In this document: one piece after another, positions 50,868 to 61,186 of the stretch | Numbering within the stretch: position 1 is the stretch's first letter | How the letters are laid out: each line of letters opens with the position of its first letter | Assembly (NCBI GenBank): GCA_916048095.2 | Contig: OU696575.1 | Location: 7,318,501-7,382,500 of the forward strand | DNA: 64,000 nt | Direction: 5' to 3' | DNA from: Sacculina carcini | Lineage: Eukaryota; Arthropoda; Thecostraca; Sacculinidae | The notes under the pieces: generated by a model | What the model saw: the letters and a program-made list of their open reading frames with translations, nothing else | Told to the model about the DNA's origin: nothing | Database searches by the model: none | Translations under genes and position numbers: made by a program

Positions 50868-51960
50868 TTACGGTAACACTGTTACCCTTGCCTTGCTCAT
50901 TACAAGTGCGCACGACACATCACCCTTCGAATTTACTTGTCTCAGATAGCAGCATTCACCGTATCTGTTTTCGCTGGCGTCCGCAAAGTGGTGTACTTTT
51001 CTCACTATAGCCTTGCCAACATTGATTGTCTTGTAGCAGCGTCTTATACTGAATTTATGCAGCTCCAATAGCTGACTTCACCACCTCGACCATCTATGAT
51101 GAATTTCGTCTGGCAGAGAATCGTCCCAGCCGTGTCCGTCTCTGCACATGTCTTGAAGAATGCGCCTTCCGATTAGCACAAATTGTGATAGCAGACCGAG
51201 CGGATCGAATATAGAGCACACTGATGATAGTAGACTTCTTCTGGTTAACGGCCGAGAGAAAAACGTAGAAATTCAAAGTATCTAGTTTGACCTGCCATTG
51301 TACCCCGAGTGTTCGCTCTATTGGCACCGAACCAGCTACTGTGTCAAATCTCTTGACGCTTTCAGACCTGTCCAGATAGTGCCAGATAGTGCTTCATCTT
51401 GATTTGACGCGAATTGATGCAGGCGGAATCCTACTTTGTAGCATAACATTTGTTCTCTACTATCCGCTTTGCTTCTGCGACGCTAGATACTGATTTGAGT
51501 CCATCGTCGACATAAAAATTATTGACGATGAAATCCTTCGCATCTGATTGTAGACACATAATATCAAGACTTGCAATCTTCTTCAAAGCGTAGTTAGCAA
51601 CGCCGGGAGATGGTGTTGATCCAAAAAGATGCACTATCATACGAAATTCTCTCGGTGTACTTTGTACGTTACCATCTTTCCACCATAAACACCGCAAAAA
51701 GTCACGATGTTTCGGGTATACCTTGATTTGGAAGAACATTTTTTTGATGTCACAAGATACAACAATCTCATTTTCCCTGAAACGGCATTATATTCCAAGC
51801 AAATTATTCGTCAAATCTGGTCCCTGGAGTAAATTCTGGTTTAATGAATGTGCTCCCATTGCCAAGCTGCAATCGAACACCACCCGGAATTTCCCCTTTC
51901 TGCTGTGGTACACACCATGGTGAGTGATGTACCACACGTTCTCGGTTTTTTCCTCTGGCT
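50868..51960 (-). pseudogene. pol: BEL/Pao RT and RNase H start, copy 2
   Basis: The fuller RT: WYITHHGVYHSRKGKFRVVF, SLNQNLLQGPDLTNNLLGI, MFFQIKVYPKHRDFLRCLWW, EFRMIVHLFGSTPSPGVANY and the catalytic NFYVDDGLKS. RNase H begins HHFADASENRYG with its Asp kept. Stops (one after NNLLGI) and frameshifts break it. All RT motifs are recognisable, so the element was once autonomous. Confidence 0.85.
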
Positions 51961-51964
51961 ACAC

Positions 51965-52171
51965 TTATTCACATAATTCATTTTCAATCATGCCACTCAT
52001 AAATTTTTTAAGGTCGCGTTTATATTGTTCGTCTCGTTCCAATCGCTTACGAAGAAATTCCAATCGTTTAGTTGGAATGTGCCTATTTGATGGCATACAA
52101 ATGCTCTCACATTTTAACGTGAATGGTGATTGAAACCGTCCATTCGAAAGAAGAGTAACACCGTCATTCAT
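51965..52171 (-). pseudogene. pol: BEL protease-RT linker, copy 2
   Basis: MNDGVTLLSNGRFQSPFTLK, then RLEFLRKRLERDEQYKRDLK. Same as 38974-39180; homologous to the segment before RT in BEL elements. Confidence 0.78.
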
Positions 52172-52260
52172 TATTTCCAGAACCCGTTTGTCATTCTGTG
52201 ATAAAGGCGCACTCTGTGTTTTTTCTCAATAATCAAGATTTATCATTTTGTCAACTTGAG

Positions 52261-53850
52261 AAAACGCATCCGCATCTCGGTGCCGCATCCGATCGTCATT
52301 CTCCCCGTGAGCTGAGACATCTTGACTTCATCAGCCAATTCATCGGAGACATTAGGCATATTCCTGGCAAGGACAACGCAGCTGCTGACGCTCTATCGCG
52401 TACTGTGACTATGCTGACACAACCAAGCGTACCCATTGACGATTTCACCGCACTCGCGCACGCTCAAGTGGAGGATCCGTCCATAGAGGAAATCCGTCGT
52501 TCACCTGGCTCACTGAAGCTCAAGGACGTCAAATTGACAGACGACACTACACTGCTATGTGACAAATCGACCGGATCTTCGCGTCCAGTATTACCGGTGG
52601 CATTGAGGCAACCTTACACGAAGTTTCTCCACGACATTTCTCACCCGGGTGTCGACGCCACTGTGAAGTTGGTGAGCAAGCGTTTCGCATGGCCCAATAT
52701 GGATAGAGAAGTGAGGCACATTGCTAGAGCTTGCATCCAGTGCCAGAAAAACAAAGTGACTCGCCACACCAAATCACCAATCGGAACATTTGACGCACCA
52801 AAAGAACGCTTCGACCACATCCATGTTGACCTCGTGGGTCCTCTACCCCCGTCTAGTGGTTGTTCTTACATCCTCACTTGTGTCGACCGTTTCACTCGAT
52901 GGCCGGAAGCCATCCCCATTCCAGATTCACGCACCGAGACAGTCGCACGTGCGTTCATCAGCAGCTGGATCGCGAGGTACGGCGTGCCAACCACCATCAC
53001 AAGTGACCGCGGTGCTCAATTCGAGTCGGCGTTGTGGAGTGACATGCAGCGCATGCTTGGTTGTCAACGAAAGCGCACAACCAGCTTCCATCCGGCCTGC
53101 AACGGCATGGTGGAACGGCTGCACCGGCAGCTGAAAACGGGTCTGAGGGCTCACGATCTGACCTCCTGGACAGACGCTCTGCCTCTAGTTCTGCTAGGCA
53201 TCCGAGCCACGCACAAACCGGACATCGGTGCCACAGCAGCGGAGCTCGTGTACGGCTCTACGGTGAGATTACCCGGAGAGTTCTTTCACTCTTCAGCACC
53301 GGCTTCTGACCCGTCTTCGTACGTGAACAGACTGCGACGTCATATGGCGAAACTTAGGCCAACTCTGCCACGTCCGGTTCAGCAGCGTTCATACGTTCCC
53401 AGTGCCCTGTCAACGTGCACTCACGTTTTCGTGCGCAAGGATGGTCATCGCTATCCCCTGGAGAGTCGGTACGACGGTCCCTTCTTGGTGAAGGCCAGGT
53501 CTGGCAAGACCATTACCATCATGCGACGCAGCAAAGACGACGTCATCTCCATTGATCGCTGCAAACCGGCATTTGTCGAAATAGCTGAAGAACGTGTTGC
53601 TTCATCGCCGATCATAAACGACTCCACGTCAACAGAACCTGACACTACCGAGTTGTTTGTCAGAACCGACGCGCCTGTTCACCGGACATCTGAGTGCACA
53701 GACAGCAGCACGCACAGAACTTCACAGCCCACACACCCACCGGTGGTTACAAGTAAGTCGTACATCAGAACACGCAGTGGACGCATTGTACGTGCCCCAC
53801 AGAGATATCGACATGTCGCCTTTGTACTCGACAGTCTAGGGAGGGGGTAG
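52261..53850 (+). CDS. pol: CsRn1-type Gypsy pol, RNase H end and integrase
   Basis: About 528 residues without a stop. The frame begins at the end of RNase H (SPRELRHLDFISQF, IPGKDNAAADALSR) and continues into the integrase. This has the H2C2 zinc region (HDISHPGVDATVKLVSKRF ... CIQCQKNK), and a DDE core with HVDLVGPLPPSSGC, TSDRGAQFESALW and NGMVERLHRQLK. Further on are LGIRATHKPDIGATAAELVY, LPGEFF and a tail ending in TRSGRIVRAPQRY. All three catalytic residues are present. The 5' part is missing: at 52258 it abuts BEL/Pao copy 2 antisense, into which the open frame extends to 52198. The family is the one that uses tRNA-Trp priming. Confidence 0.88.
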   Translation, partial: KTHPHLGAASDRHSPRELRHLDFISQFIGDIRHIPGKDNAAADALSRTVTMLTQPSVPIDDFTALAHAQVEDPSIEEIRRSPGSLKLKDVKLTDDTTLLCDKSTGSSRPVLPVALRQPYTKFLHDISHPGVDATVKLVSKRFAWPNMDREVRHIARACIQCQKNKVTRHTKSPIGTFDAPKERFDHIHVDLVGPLPPSSGCSYILTCVDRFTRWPEAIPIPDSRTETVARAFISSWIARYGVPTTITSDRGAQFESALWSDMQRMLGCQRKRTTSFHPACNGMVERLHRQLKTGLRAHDLTSWTDALPLVLLGIRATHKPDIGATAAELVYGSTVRLPGEFFHSSAPASDPSSYVNRLRRHMAKLRPTLPRPVQQRSYVPSALSTCTHVFVRKDGHRYPLESRYDGPFLVKARSGKTITIMRRSKDDVISIDRCKPAFVEIAEERVASSPIINDSTSTEPDTTELFVRTDAPVHRTSECTDSSTHRTSQPTHPPVVTSKSYIRTRSGRIVRAPQRYRHVAFVLDSLGRG

Positions 53851-54260
53851 TGTAGCCACACACATCAATTCTGTTCCATGTATGTCAAATGTGTACACTG
53901 TTTTATTGTATTTGCATTTGCCAATTATATCACTGTCACTGTATTACCGCGAGTGTCATTACGTATTAATTCCGTTATATAACAATTATGTGTGCACGGT
54001 GTTTGTATATGCTTTTGATTGTTATTGCTGTTTTATTTATCGCAAAATGTTAGACGCGCATGCGCGTCAGACAAACACACACACACACACACATACACAT
54101 TCATCATGTTGCACACGGTAGCAGTCACGTCACGTGTAACACCACACCGTACAGTTACAACGTGCGGTATATAAAGCGTGCACTTTCGGCAATAAAGGTC
54201 TCTTTCACGTCGTCGGCTCTGAGTTTGACTGGTCTCCACGGTACCGCTCCCGCTCCCTGT
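53851..54260 (+). repeat. 3' LTR of the plus-strand CsRn1-type element (end approximate)
   Basis: Starts TGTAGCCACACAC directly after the stop codon and a purine-rich tract (53836-53850, CTAGGGAGGGGGTAG). Contains TATATAAA (54168-54175) and AATAAA (54191-54196) at typical LTR spacing. A (CA)n run lies near 54075. No partner LTR fixes the 3' end. Confidence 0.7.
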
Positions 54261-54869
54261 AAAATTAGCGAGTTAACCTACGCAATATACATTTCGGTCT
54301 TTTTAAAGACCACATCGCCCTCACAGCGTTTTGCCAAGGATAGATTGTGCTCTGCCGCCTGCCTTGGACTGAATACCGTAGCCGGTTATTCCTCCGAGAC
54401 AGACACCCATAGTGGTGGGCTTGAGCACATTTGATTCTGAGGCATCAGACGTTCGCTTTAAACCGTCGAGTCTGGCTAGTGTCACTTAGCGGTGCACTCC
54501 CAGCTCGGACGTCTCTTAGCAAGACGGAAGGTTTTTATACCGAGCGTCGCGCTGTAGGGTAGTCGATTTCGGGTCGACAGACAGGGCACACCCTGTCGTT
54601 CCAGTGCGCTGCAGTTGGCGTTAGTGAGTGACTGGGTCTCACACCCTCCGTCACTCGTACACTACGCCACTGGTTCACGGCACACCTGCTGCCACAGCCA
54701 CTGGGACTGATCGCTAGCGGCATCATGCCCATCAGCGACAACATACTCACATTATTTCCAGACGCTTGGACCACTGGGACTGATCGCTAGCGGCATCATG
54801 CCCATCAGCGACAACATACTCACATTATTTCCAGACGCTGAACACATCTGACGGCAATATTAATTTGCC
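54261..54869. other. Non-coding stretch
   Basis: No gene recognised; contains the 73-bp tandem duplication at 54698-54840. Confidence 0.5.
54698..54840. repeat. 73-bp tandem duplication
   Basis: Two copies from CCACTGGGACTGATCGCTAG to CCAGACGCT, identical over the repeated part. Confidence 0.95.
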
Positions 54870-55370
54870 AATTATTACGATTAATAGATGAATCGAATGG
54901 ACTTTTCGAATGGACTTGTTTATACTTCTCTATCTAAAAGACATGATGTAATATTTCTCTTGAATAAATGTAATTTGAGTATCCTTTTTATTCTCTTGTC
55001 GATTCTATTCCACATGCCTGCTCCTACATTGTGAAAACAAAATTGTCTGTAACGTGCTCTATTAGATTATATCAAAAATTTCTCCGGATTTCGACTATTG
55101 ATCTGAAATAAACATTGAAGATTGCTTGGGAGTTTGTTGTGAAAAGCTTGATAAGAGAAAACTGAGATGTTTAGGTCTCTTAAATTTTCAAGAGATAAAA
55201 TTATAAATTCCTTAAACATTGGTGTAGTACTTTCATTTTGAGATTTATATCCAATTAATCTTATTGTTCTTTTTGGCAGCTTGAATAATGCCTGAAGGTT
55301 AGATGGATATGTGGATCCCCAGGTTTCAATACAATAGCTCAGCTGGGATTTCATCAAATTTCATACAGTA
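54870..55370 (-). pseudogene. LINE 3' fragment (Jockey/CR1-like)
   Basis: Minus strand: SQLSYCIETWGSTYPSNLQA, LFKLPKRTIRLIGYKSQNES and VFSYQAFHNKLPSNLQ. After a TAA near 55065 come RARYRQFCFHNVGAGMWNRI and LHLFKRNITSCLLDREV, then the stop. This is the RT-thumb/C-terminal region of a Jockey/CR1-type LINE, different from 61187-64000. Truncated at both ends, with one stop. Confidence 0.8.
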
Positions 55371-55795
55371 GTGTAGAAATTCAGCTAATAGTGAGCGAAC
55401 TGTGCGTAGAGCAGTGTGACCTACGCAAGGTCACCGGCCAGCGTTAGGTACGCATTAGTGCGCGCGTGTCTGCACACACTTCTATGTGATCATTCAGTGT
55501 TTGACAGGCGCGCTGATCGCATGTGCCTATTTCGCCCGGTAAGTGGCAATACCCGCTAAACCCATTGTGTACTGAGATTGTGTACTCGTATTTCCCAATG
55601 CGTGTGTACTGTGTCCCAGCGGGAGTATTTGCGGGCTATTAGAAGAGTTTTATTGATATGTATATGATTCCTTTGTTTGCAGATGAAATCATTCGTGAAC
55701 TTTAATATACGTGTATGTTCCGAATGTCTGTCTGAACATAATTTCATCGTGATCTCTATCAAACATTTTTGGAAATAATATCGCCGGGTGAAGAT
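55371..55795. other. Non-coding flank, probable leader of the gag fragment
   Basis: No ORF. Its place before a plus-strand gag start suggests LTR/leader sequence, not provable here. Confidence 0.45.
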
Positions 55796-56139
55796 GCCGA
55801 TGAACACTGAAGTGCGAGGCCGCCGGTTGCGGTGAAATCAAGCGAGGCGATGACATGGCACCGTGCATTGCTCTAATGCAGCTTCATCAGCGAAATCTGC
55901 ACGAACTCTCGCAGTATCAGCCACCGCACAAAATATGTCGCCCATCGATGGAACAAGGCGTCGGTGAGGACGACGGGGCCGCTTTCAAACGACGCTGGAG
56001 CATGTTCCGTGACTGCACCGAGCTGACACCCAACCAGATGAATGCACAACTGTTGGCATGCTGCTCACCTGAACTGGAAGCGGCCCTCTTCAGAGATGAC
56101 CCGGACATTGCCTCCCGAAGCGAAAATGAGAAATGGTAA
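55796..56139 (+). pseudogene. gag: Gag N-terminal fragment, GYP-A/B family
   Basis: Plus strand. After a frameshift near the start: KCEAAGCGEIKRGDDMAPCI, ALMQLHQRNLHE, GAAFKRRWSMFRDC and LLACCSPELEAALFRDDPDI, collinear with the gag of GYP-A (7255-8163) and GYP-B. It is cut at 56139, where the opposing GYP-G begins. Confidence 0.85.
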
Positions 56140-56144
56140 ATTAA

Positions 56145-58118
56145 AAATGGTAAATTTCTTTGGCGTACAAGGTGATACATTCGTTGCACTCCTGGATGAC
56201 ACAGAGTGACGTGAACACGTTTTAAATCGCATGAATTTGTCATTGATGATACAATTCCAGATGCACGAGAAAGGGCGTCTGCTACATGGTTTCGCCCGCC
56301 AGGCCTGTTTATTATGTCGAAGTTGAAACAGCTGAGTTCCAGCCTCCATCTCATGACCTTCTCATTCTTTATTCTACCATGATTTTTGGCATCAAACATG
56401 AATCTTACCAACTGTTGATCTGTTAACAGCCTAAATCTGCGGCCCAGCAGAAAATGGCGCCATTTCTTTAGTGCTTCCACGAGGGCACACGTCTCCCGCT
56501 CTAACGTAGACTGTCGTTTTTCAGAATCTGACAATGATCGCGAAAAGAGGGCCACTGGTTTCCCTTCCTGAGTCAGTGAGGCGGCTATAGCGTCAGCTGA
56601 AGCATCGGTTTCCACAGTAAATATCATGTCATCGTTTATTCCAGAAAGTGAAGCACCGGCTATTTCACTCTTCAAGGCGTGCAAAGTTTCCGAAGCTGAT
56701 TTTGACAAGGGAAAACTTGGTGTCGATATGAGCGGACGAACTTTTTGCGAAAATTTTGGCACCCGCTTGGCGTAGTGAGACAGTAGCCCCATGGTTCTCT
56801 TGAGACTCGGCAAGTTGTGGGGCTCCTTCATTTCGATTAACGCTTTCATACGTTCAGGGTCCGGTTTTATTTCACCTTTCGTGATGACGTGACCAAGGAG
56901 TGAAACGGATTCCTGTGAATACACGCACTTCTCTTCGTTTACCGTGAGACCATATTTCGCAGCGACCGATTTGAATCTGCACAAGTTGCGGTTGTGTTCT
57001 TCCAACGTACGTCCACATATCGTAATATCATCTATGTATGCGAATGTCGCCTCGAGGTTTTCTTTCTCAATGATCTCGTCTAGTGTCTGTTGAAAACAGG
57101 TCGCTCCGTCGGTCACTCCGAACGGAACCCGCGTAAATTCGTACAATTTTCCTTTCGCCTCGAATGCGGTGTAAGGTCGGTCAACATCTCGGAGAGGAAT
57201 CTGGTGATACGCTGCTTCCAAGTCAATTGTACTGAAATAACTGTATTTGGAAACATTCTCCACAGTTTCACTGATACCAGGCATTGGATATGCAACCAAG
57301 TTGGTGAAACGATTTATGGTCTGTGATTAGTCTATGACCAACCTTTTCTTGGTGTTCTGCTTGACGACCACTACTTGTGCTCTCCAGGCACTGCGGCTAG
57401 GCGTTATTATTCCTTCATTCAGCAGTCTTGTTACTTCACCTCTAATAAAATCAACATCTGTTCTAGGATAACGGCGAGATTTTACAGCGATGGGTATGCA
57501 ATCAGATGTCAAGTTTTCAAACAACAACGGAGGCTTAACATTGGCGGTCATCACTCCACAAATCTCGAGAGGCGGTTCTCGACCACTGAATTCCACTGTG
57601 ATTTTCTCGTGAAGTCCCAAGAAGTCGTGTCCTAACACTATCGGCGCACACAGGTCAGGAAGATGAAGCCGGACACTGGAATACGTCTTGTCTTTTATGG
57701 TGAGGTCAACCACACAACAACCATTGATATCCACATGTTGTGAAGAAGAAGCCACTGAGATGCGTCCTGAAGATGGAAAAATGTCTAAATCCTGTGATCT
57801 AGCGATGCTAGAGCGAATAAAACTTTTGCAGCTCCCAGTGTCAACCAATGCCTCCGTTTCGATATTCTTGTTGAGCTTAATAGGCGTCACAGTTGAACGT
57901 ACACTGTGCAAAGCAGACTTACCGAAGACGTTGCGGCTATCATGGCTCCAGCGCTGGTGGATGTTGTCGCTGCCGAAGTCGGAGAACATTAGAACGTCCT
58001 TCTCTTTTGTGACCTGCATACGCGAGCGTAATGACCAATTTTCTGACATTTGGCACACGCTGCGCTTCGCGCTGGACACACCGATCGAGGGTGAGTCCGC
58101 CCAACACAGAAAGAGCAC
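56145..58118 (-). CDS. pol: GYP-G pol: protease, RT, RNase H, start of integrase
   Basis: One frame broken by a single TAA (57327-57329), which replaces the Tyr of VIDYSQTINRF. Protease: EALVDTGSCKSFI, VLGHDFLGLH. RT: YPRTDVDFIRGEVTRLLNEG, IITPSRSAWRAQVVVVK, YFSTIDLEAAYHQIPL, VPFGVTDGATCFQQ and the catalytic TFAYIDDITICG. RNase H: FTVETDASADAIAASLTQEG, STLERETCALVEALKKW, LTDQQLVRFMFD and VADALSRA. Integrase starts CHPGVQRMYHLVRQRNLPF and is then lost. The frame lies at -1 to gag with about 130 bases of overlap, as for elements using -1 frameshifting. Apart from the single stop it is well preserved. Confidence 0.87.
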
Positions 58119-58606
58119 CTTTGAATCTGAGCGGCCGCGGCGTAATCCTGTGAATCAGAAACAACACTCACTTTTTCTTCAACATTATTGTCATCAACAC
58201 GTGTTCGATGCGTAGCAACAGCTGTCATATGTTCATCTACATAGCAAGCTGACTGTTTCTGCGCCATCTCCAATGCTCTCGCTTGTTCTATCGCTGTAGT
58301 GAGGCTCAACGGCAAATTTTCCAACAACCTTTGTCTTATGGCGCTTGACGTCATTCCCGCAATAAAAGCGTCGCGAATCGCTAGCTCCTCAGCCTGTTGG
58401 GCCGTATAGTCCTTAAAACCACAATCAGCAGCATGACTCCTGAGTCTGTCAACGAATGAATCGAGGGATTCTCCACTTGTCTGTTTGCATACAGCCAGTT
58501 TGTATCGCGCAAACACTTCACTTTTAGTTTTTGTAGGCGTCAGAATGTAGAAAAAACGACAATGTATTTCTCCACGCACAGGTCGATTCCACACGAGCAA
58601 ACCCAA
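57989..58606 (-). CDS. gag: GYP-G gag
   Basis: 205 residues: FARYKLAVCKQTSGESLDSF, VDRLRSHAADCGF and EELAIRDAFIAGMTSSAIRQ form the capsid-like part. A cysteine cluster follows (CSFCVGRTHPRSVCPARSAA, then CAKCQKIGHYARVC), the paired CCHC arrangement common in Gypsy gag. The frame overlaps the start of pol. The N-terminus is uncertain and probably truncated. Confidence 0.83.
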   Translation of the reverse strand: MGLLVWNRPVRGEIHCRFFYILTPTKTKSEVFARYKLAVCKQTSGESLDSFVDRLRSHAADCGFKDYTAQQAEELAIRDAFIAGMTSSAIRQRLLENLPLSLTTAIEQARALEMAQKQSACYVDEHMTAVATHRTRVDDNNVEEKVSVVSDSQDYAAAAQIQRCSFCVGRTHPRSVCPARSAACAKCQKIGHYARVCRSQKRRTF

Positions 58607-59240
58607 GAGACAATCGCCGATTCCTCCCCGTTAGCGCTTTATATAGCAAGCTATGTTCGAAAAACATGTGTGTGACAACAGCGATGACAGATGAGCGCTC
58701 ATACACATAAACAGCAGATAAATTGCGACATATAGATGCATGGCATCAATGGCGATGACGTTATCACACACACACACACGCACACATACACACTCACAAA
58801 CATACGCACGCACGCAGACGCGCATACACGGAATGATTCACATGCACACACGCGCACGCATACACACTCACAAACATACGCACGCACGCAGACAAGCATA
58901 CACGGAATGATTCACATGCACACACGCGCACGCATACACACTTACAAGCATACGCACGCATGCAGACGCGCACACACGGACTGATTCACATGCACACACG
59001 CGCACGCATACACACTCAGGCTAGCGCGCTTGTTCTGCAAATCTGCAGCGTGCGATTGCAGGTCCGTCTATTCCAGGTATGTGATTCAACGGCGGTGTCA
59101 TAATCGCAACTGAGTGACCGCATCGCAACGTACACTGTTACTACACTCCCCCCTGATCATCAAGATCATAAAGCTAACATTCATGAGCAAATAGCATCAT
59201 GCATTCCAAATTGCCACCAGCAAGACACATTCACACCACA
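58607..59240. other. Non-coding stretch with a CA-rich minisatellite
   Basis: No gene; dominated by the repeat at 58765-59017. Confidence 0.6.
58765..59017 (+). repeat. CA-rich minisatellite, about 74-bp unit
   Basis: Roughly 3.5 units of ATGATTCACATGCACACACG, then CGCACGCATACACACTCACA and ACATACGCACGCACGCAGAC. Confidence 0.9.
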
Positions 59241-60795
59241 CTAAAACTCTCGCTCGCAAAGACACGCTTTCTTTTGCCGCAGACGGCTACTGCGCCTAAC
59301 AATCTGCGTCTCAGTATCTTCGTGTTGCTCAGCCGACGGGTCGTGCACTCGCTCCACAGTTGTGGACGTGTCTCTCGCCACATGCTCATCGCCTATGTCA
59401 ACAATGAGTGGGTCATCGTTGTCGTCGCTGTTCACGTTGTCCGCACCAGCAACGTCTTCAAACCGCTCCGATGCCACCAGTCTGAGGTCTCGTACGTGTC
59501 GCGGCACACCGTCTACCTCTACATTCTGCTCCGAGTTGATTCGTGATACAACACCGATCTTACTCTTCTTGTCACAGCGTCTGGATGGGTCACGCACCCA
59601 CACATTGTCTCCAACCGGGAAACGACATGAGACTGTACTACCTACACCCGCGTCGCTCCCATCCACTCCACGTACGCGGGGTTCGTATTTGTACACACAA
59701 CTTGCTGGCGTCGCAGACGAATCTTCATCGTTTCGTGGCGACACGTTGTACCAGTACAGGGCGTCTTCCACGGAACAGTTGCTTCGTGTAGCTATCCGCT
59801 TTACTGTGCGATGCACACGTTCGGCAATACCGTTGCCTTGTGCATAATGTGCGCAACGGAAACTAATGTTGACACACCACAGTTCCGCGAACTGCTGGAA
59901 TGTCGCGCTTCTGAAGGCAGTGGCGTTGTCAGTCAACAGCTCACTGGGTGGGCCACGCTCACAAAATAATTGATGTAAAACACGAATGGCAGTGTGACTA
60001 TCTTGTCGTTCCATGCGCCTCCACAGAGCAAAACGTGACGGTCCACAATCTACCACTGTCAAATAGTGAACGCCCCTGAAGTGAGTCACATCCATCGCCA
60101 GTCTTCTCCACGTCTTCTGCACGTCCAGATGGCCGCGAGTCCAGCGCGACGGTGCTGGATCAATTGACTGGCACGCCTCACATTGGGCAATGACTCGCCT
60201 CGCTTGCTTTCTGTCAGTATGCAGCCCTCGTCTTCTGCAGAAGTAGAGCGTGCGCTTCATTCCCGGATGGCCGCAGATTTCATGAAGATGCGCAACGTCA
60301 GCATCATTCACTGAGGAGGGTATAGCACACGACACCAACTCCTTTTCTAGCCACTTCCGCGGAACCCTCGTCAAGACGTCGGCTTTATTCTCACTTGAAT
60401 GTACAAATTGGACGTTCAGCTGGATGCCGCACTCTTCCACAGTGGCTCGTATAGTCTCAAGCCGGCGCCGTATCAATATTTCGCAGGCGGCTTTGGTTTT
60501 AATCCTGGCTTTGCCCGATAGGGCATCAGACAGCCACCCATGCACCACTTGGGAGTCTGTCATCAGCTTCACTCGCTTCATTCCCCAAAGCAGCACCAAA
60601 TTTATGCCTTTCTGCGTAGCATCCAACTCAGCCATGTTAATGTGCATGCTTCCATCTTTTCTGAGCCAGCACGCGTCTTCTATCGCGTGTCCATCAATCT
60701 CGAGTAGAACACCAAGGGCCAGAGAGCTCGCATCCACCCACACGTCAGCGGATGTCCCAGTAGCTTCCCAACGACCTTTCGACGGGTCGTGCAAC
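59241..60795 (-). CDS. pol: RNase H and integrase of a divergent Gypsy element (GYP-F)
   Basis: Minus strand, about 515 residues without a stop. RNase H: VWVDASSLALGVLLEIDG, MHINMAELDATQKGINL, VKLMTDSQVVHGWL and SSENKADVLTRVP. Integrase: HEICGHPGMKRTLYFCRRRG ... CEACQS, AMDVTHFRGVHYLTVVDCGP, LLTDNATAFRS and GNGIAERVHRTVKRIA, with the catalytic D, D and E present. It is the same family as GYP-E (16960-18103), which supplies RT and the start of RNase H. Upstream the open frame runs into a minisatellite (60796-61012), so the true protein begins before that and is truncated. Confidence 0.86.
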
Positions 60796-61012
60796 TGTAT
60801 TTGATAAATAAACAACAACAACAATAAATATGATTCAATAAACAGCAACAACAATAAATATGATTCAATAAACAACAACAATAAATATGATTCAATAAAC
60901 AGCAACAACAATAAATATGATTCAATAAACAACAACAACAATAAATATGACTCAATAAACAGCAACAACAATAAATATGATTCAATAAACAACAACAGCC
61001 AACACTGAGTAA
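60796..61012. repeat. Minisatellite, about 27-30-bp unit
   Basis: About seven units of AACAACAACAATAAATATGA then TTCAATAA (plus strand). Read on the minus strand they extend the GYP-F frame as repeated LLLFIESYL. They sit at the 3' end of the LINE, so they may be its tail. Confidence 0.92.
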
Positions 61013-61186
61013 AAGTATAATTTAATAAATAACAACAACCAATAATAAATAGTAATAAATAGAGAGTAAAATAGGAATAAATAAAAATCAATAGAAAATA
61101 TATAACAATAAGCATGAATAAATAACAATAAGCATGAATAAATAACAATAATTATGAATAAATATACAATTAATAAGACTCAACAG

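Larger units (their letters stand above)
48363..52258 (-). mobile_element. BEL/Pao retrotransposon, copy 2
   Basis: Paralogue of 35039-39245, collinear, with scattered substitutions and small indels. It lacks the LINE of copy 1 and keeps the RT segment that copy 1 lost (51575-51960). At 52258 homology stops inside the protease region, where a plus-strand CsRn1-type pol begins. Confidence 0.88.
56145..58606 (-). mobile_element. Ty3/Gypsy element GYP-G, 3'-truncated
   Basis: Minus-strand gag, protease, RT, RNase H and the first part of integrase; no LTR seen. It ends abruptly at 56145 against the plus-strand gag fragment. Confidence 0.87.

Noticed and set aside
58736-58984. His/Thr-rich ORF and its Cys/Val-rich antisense partner
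   Set aside because: Both are readings of the CA minisatellite.
59241-61148. Hydrophobic Leu/Tyr-rich N-terminus suggesting a membrane protein
   Set aside because: It is the translation of the minisatellite at 60796-61012 and AT-rich LINE tail; the real protein is the Gypsy RNase H-integrase that follows.
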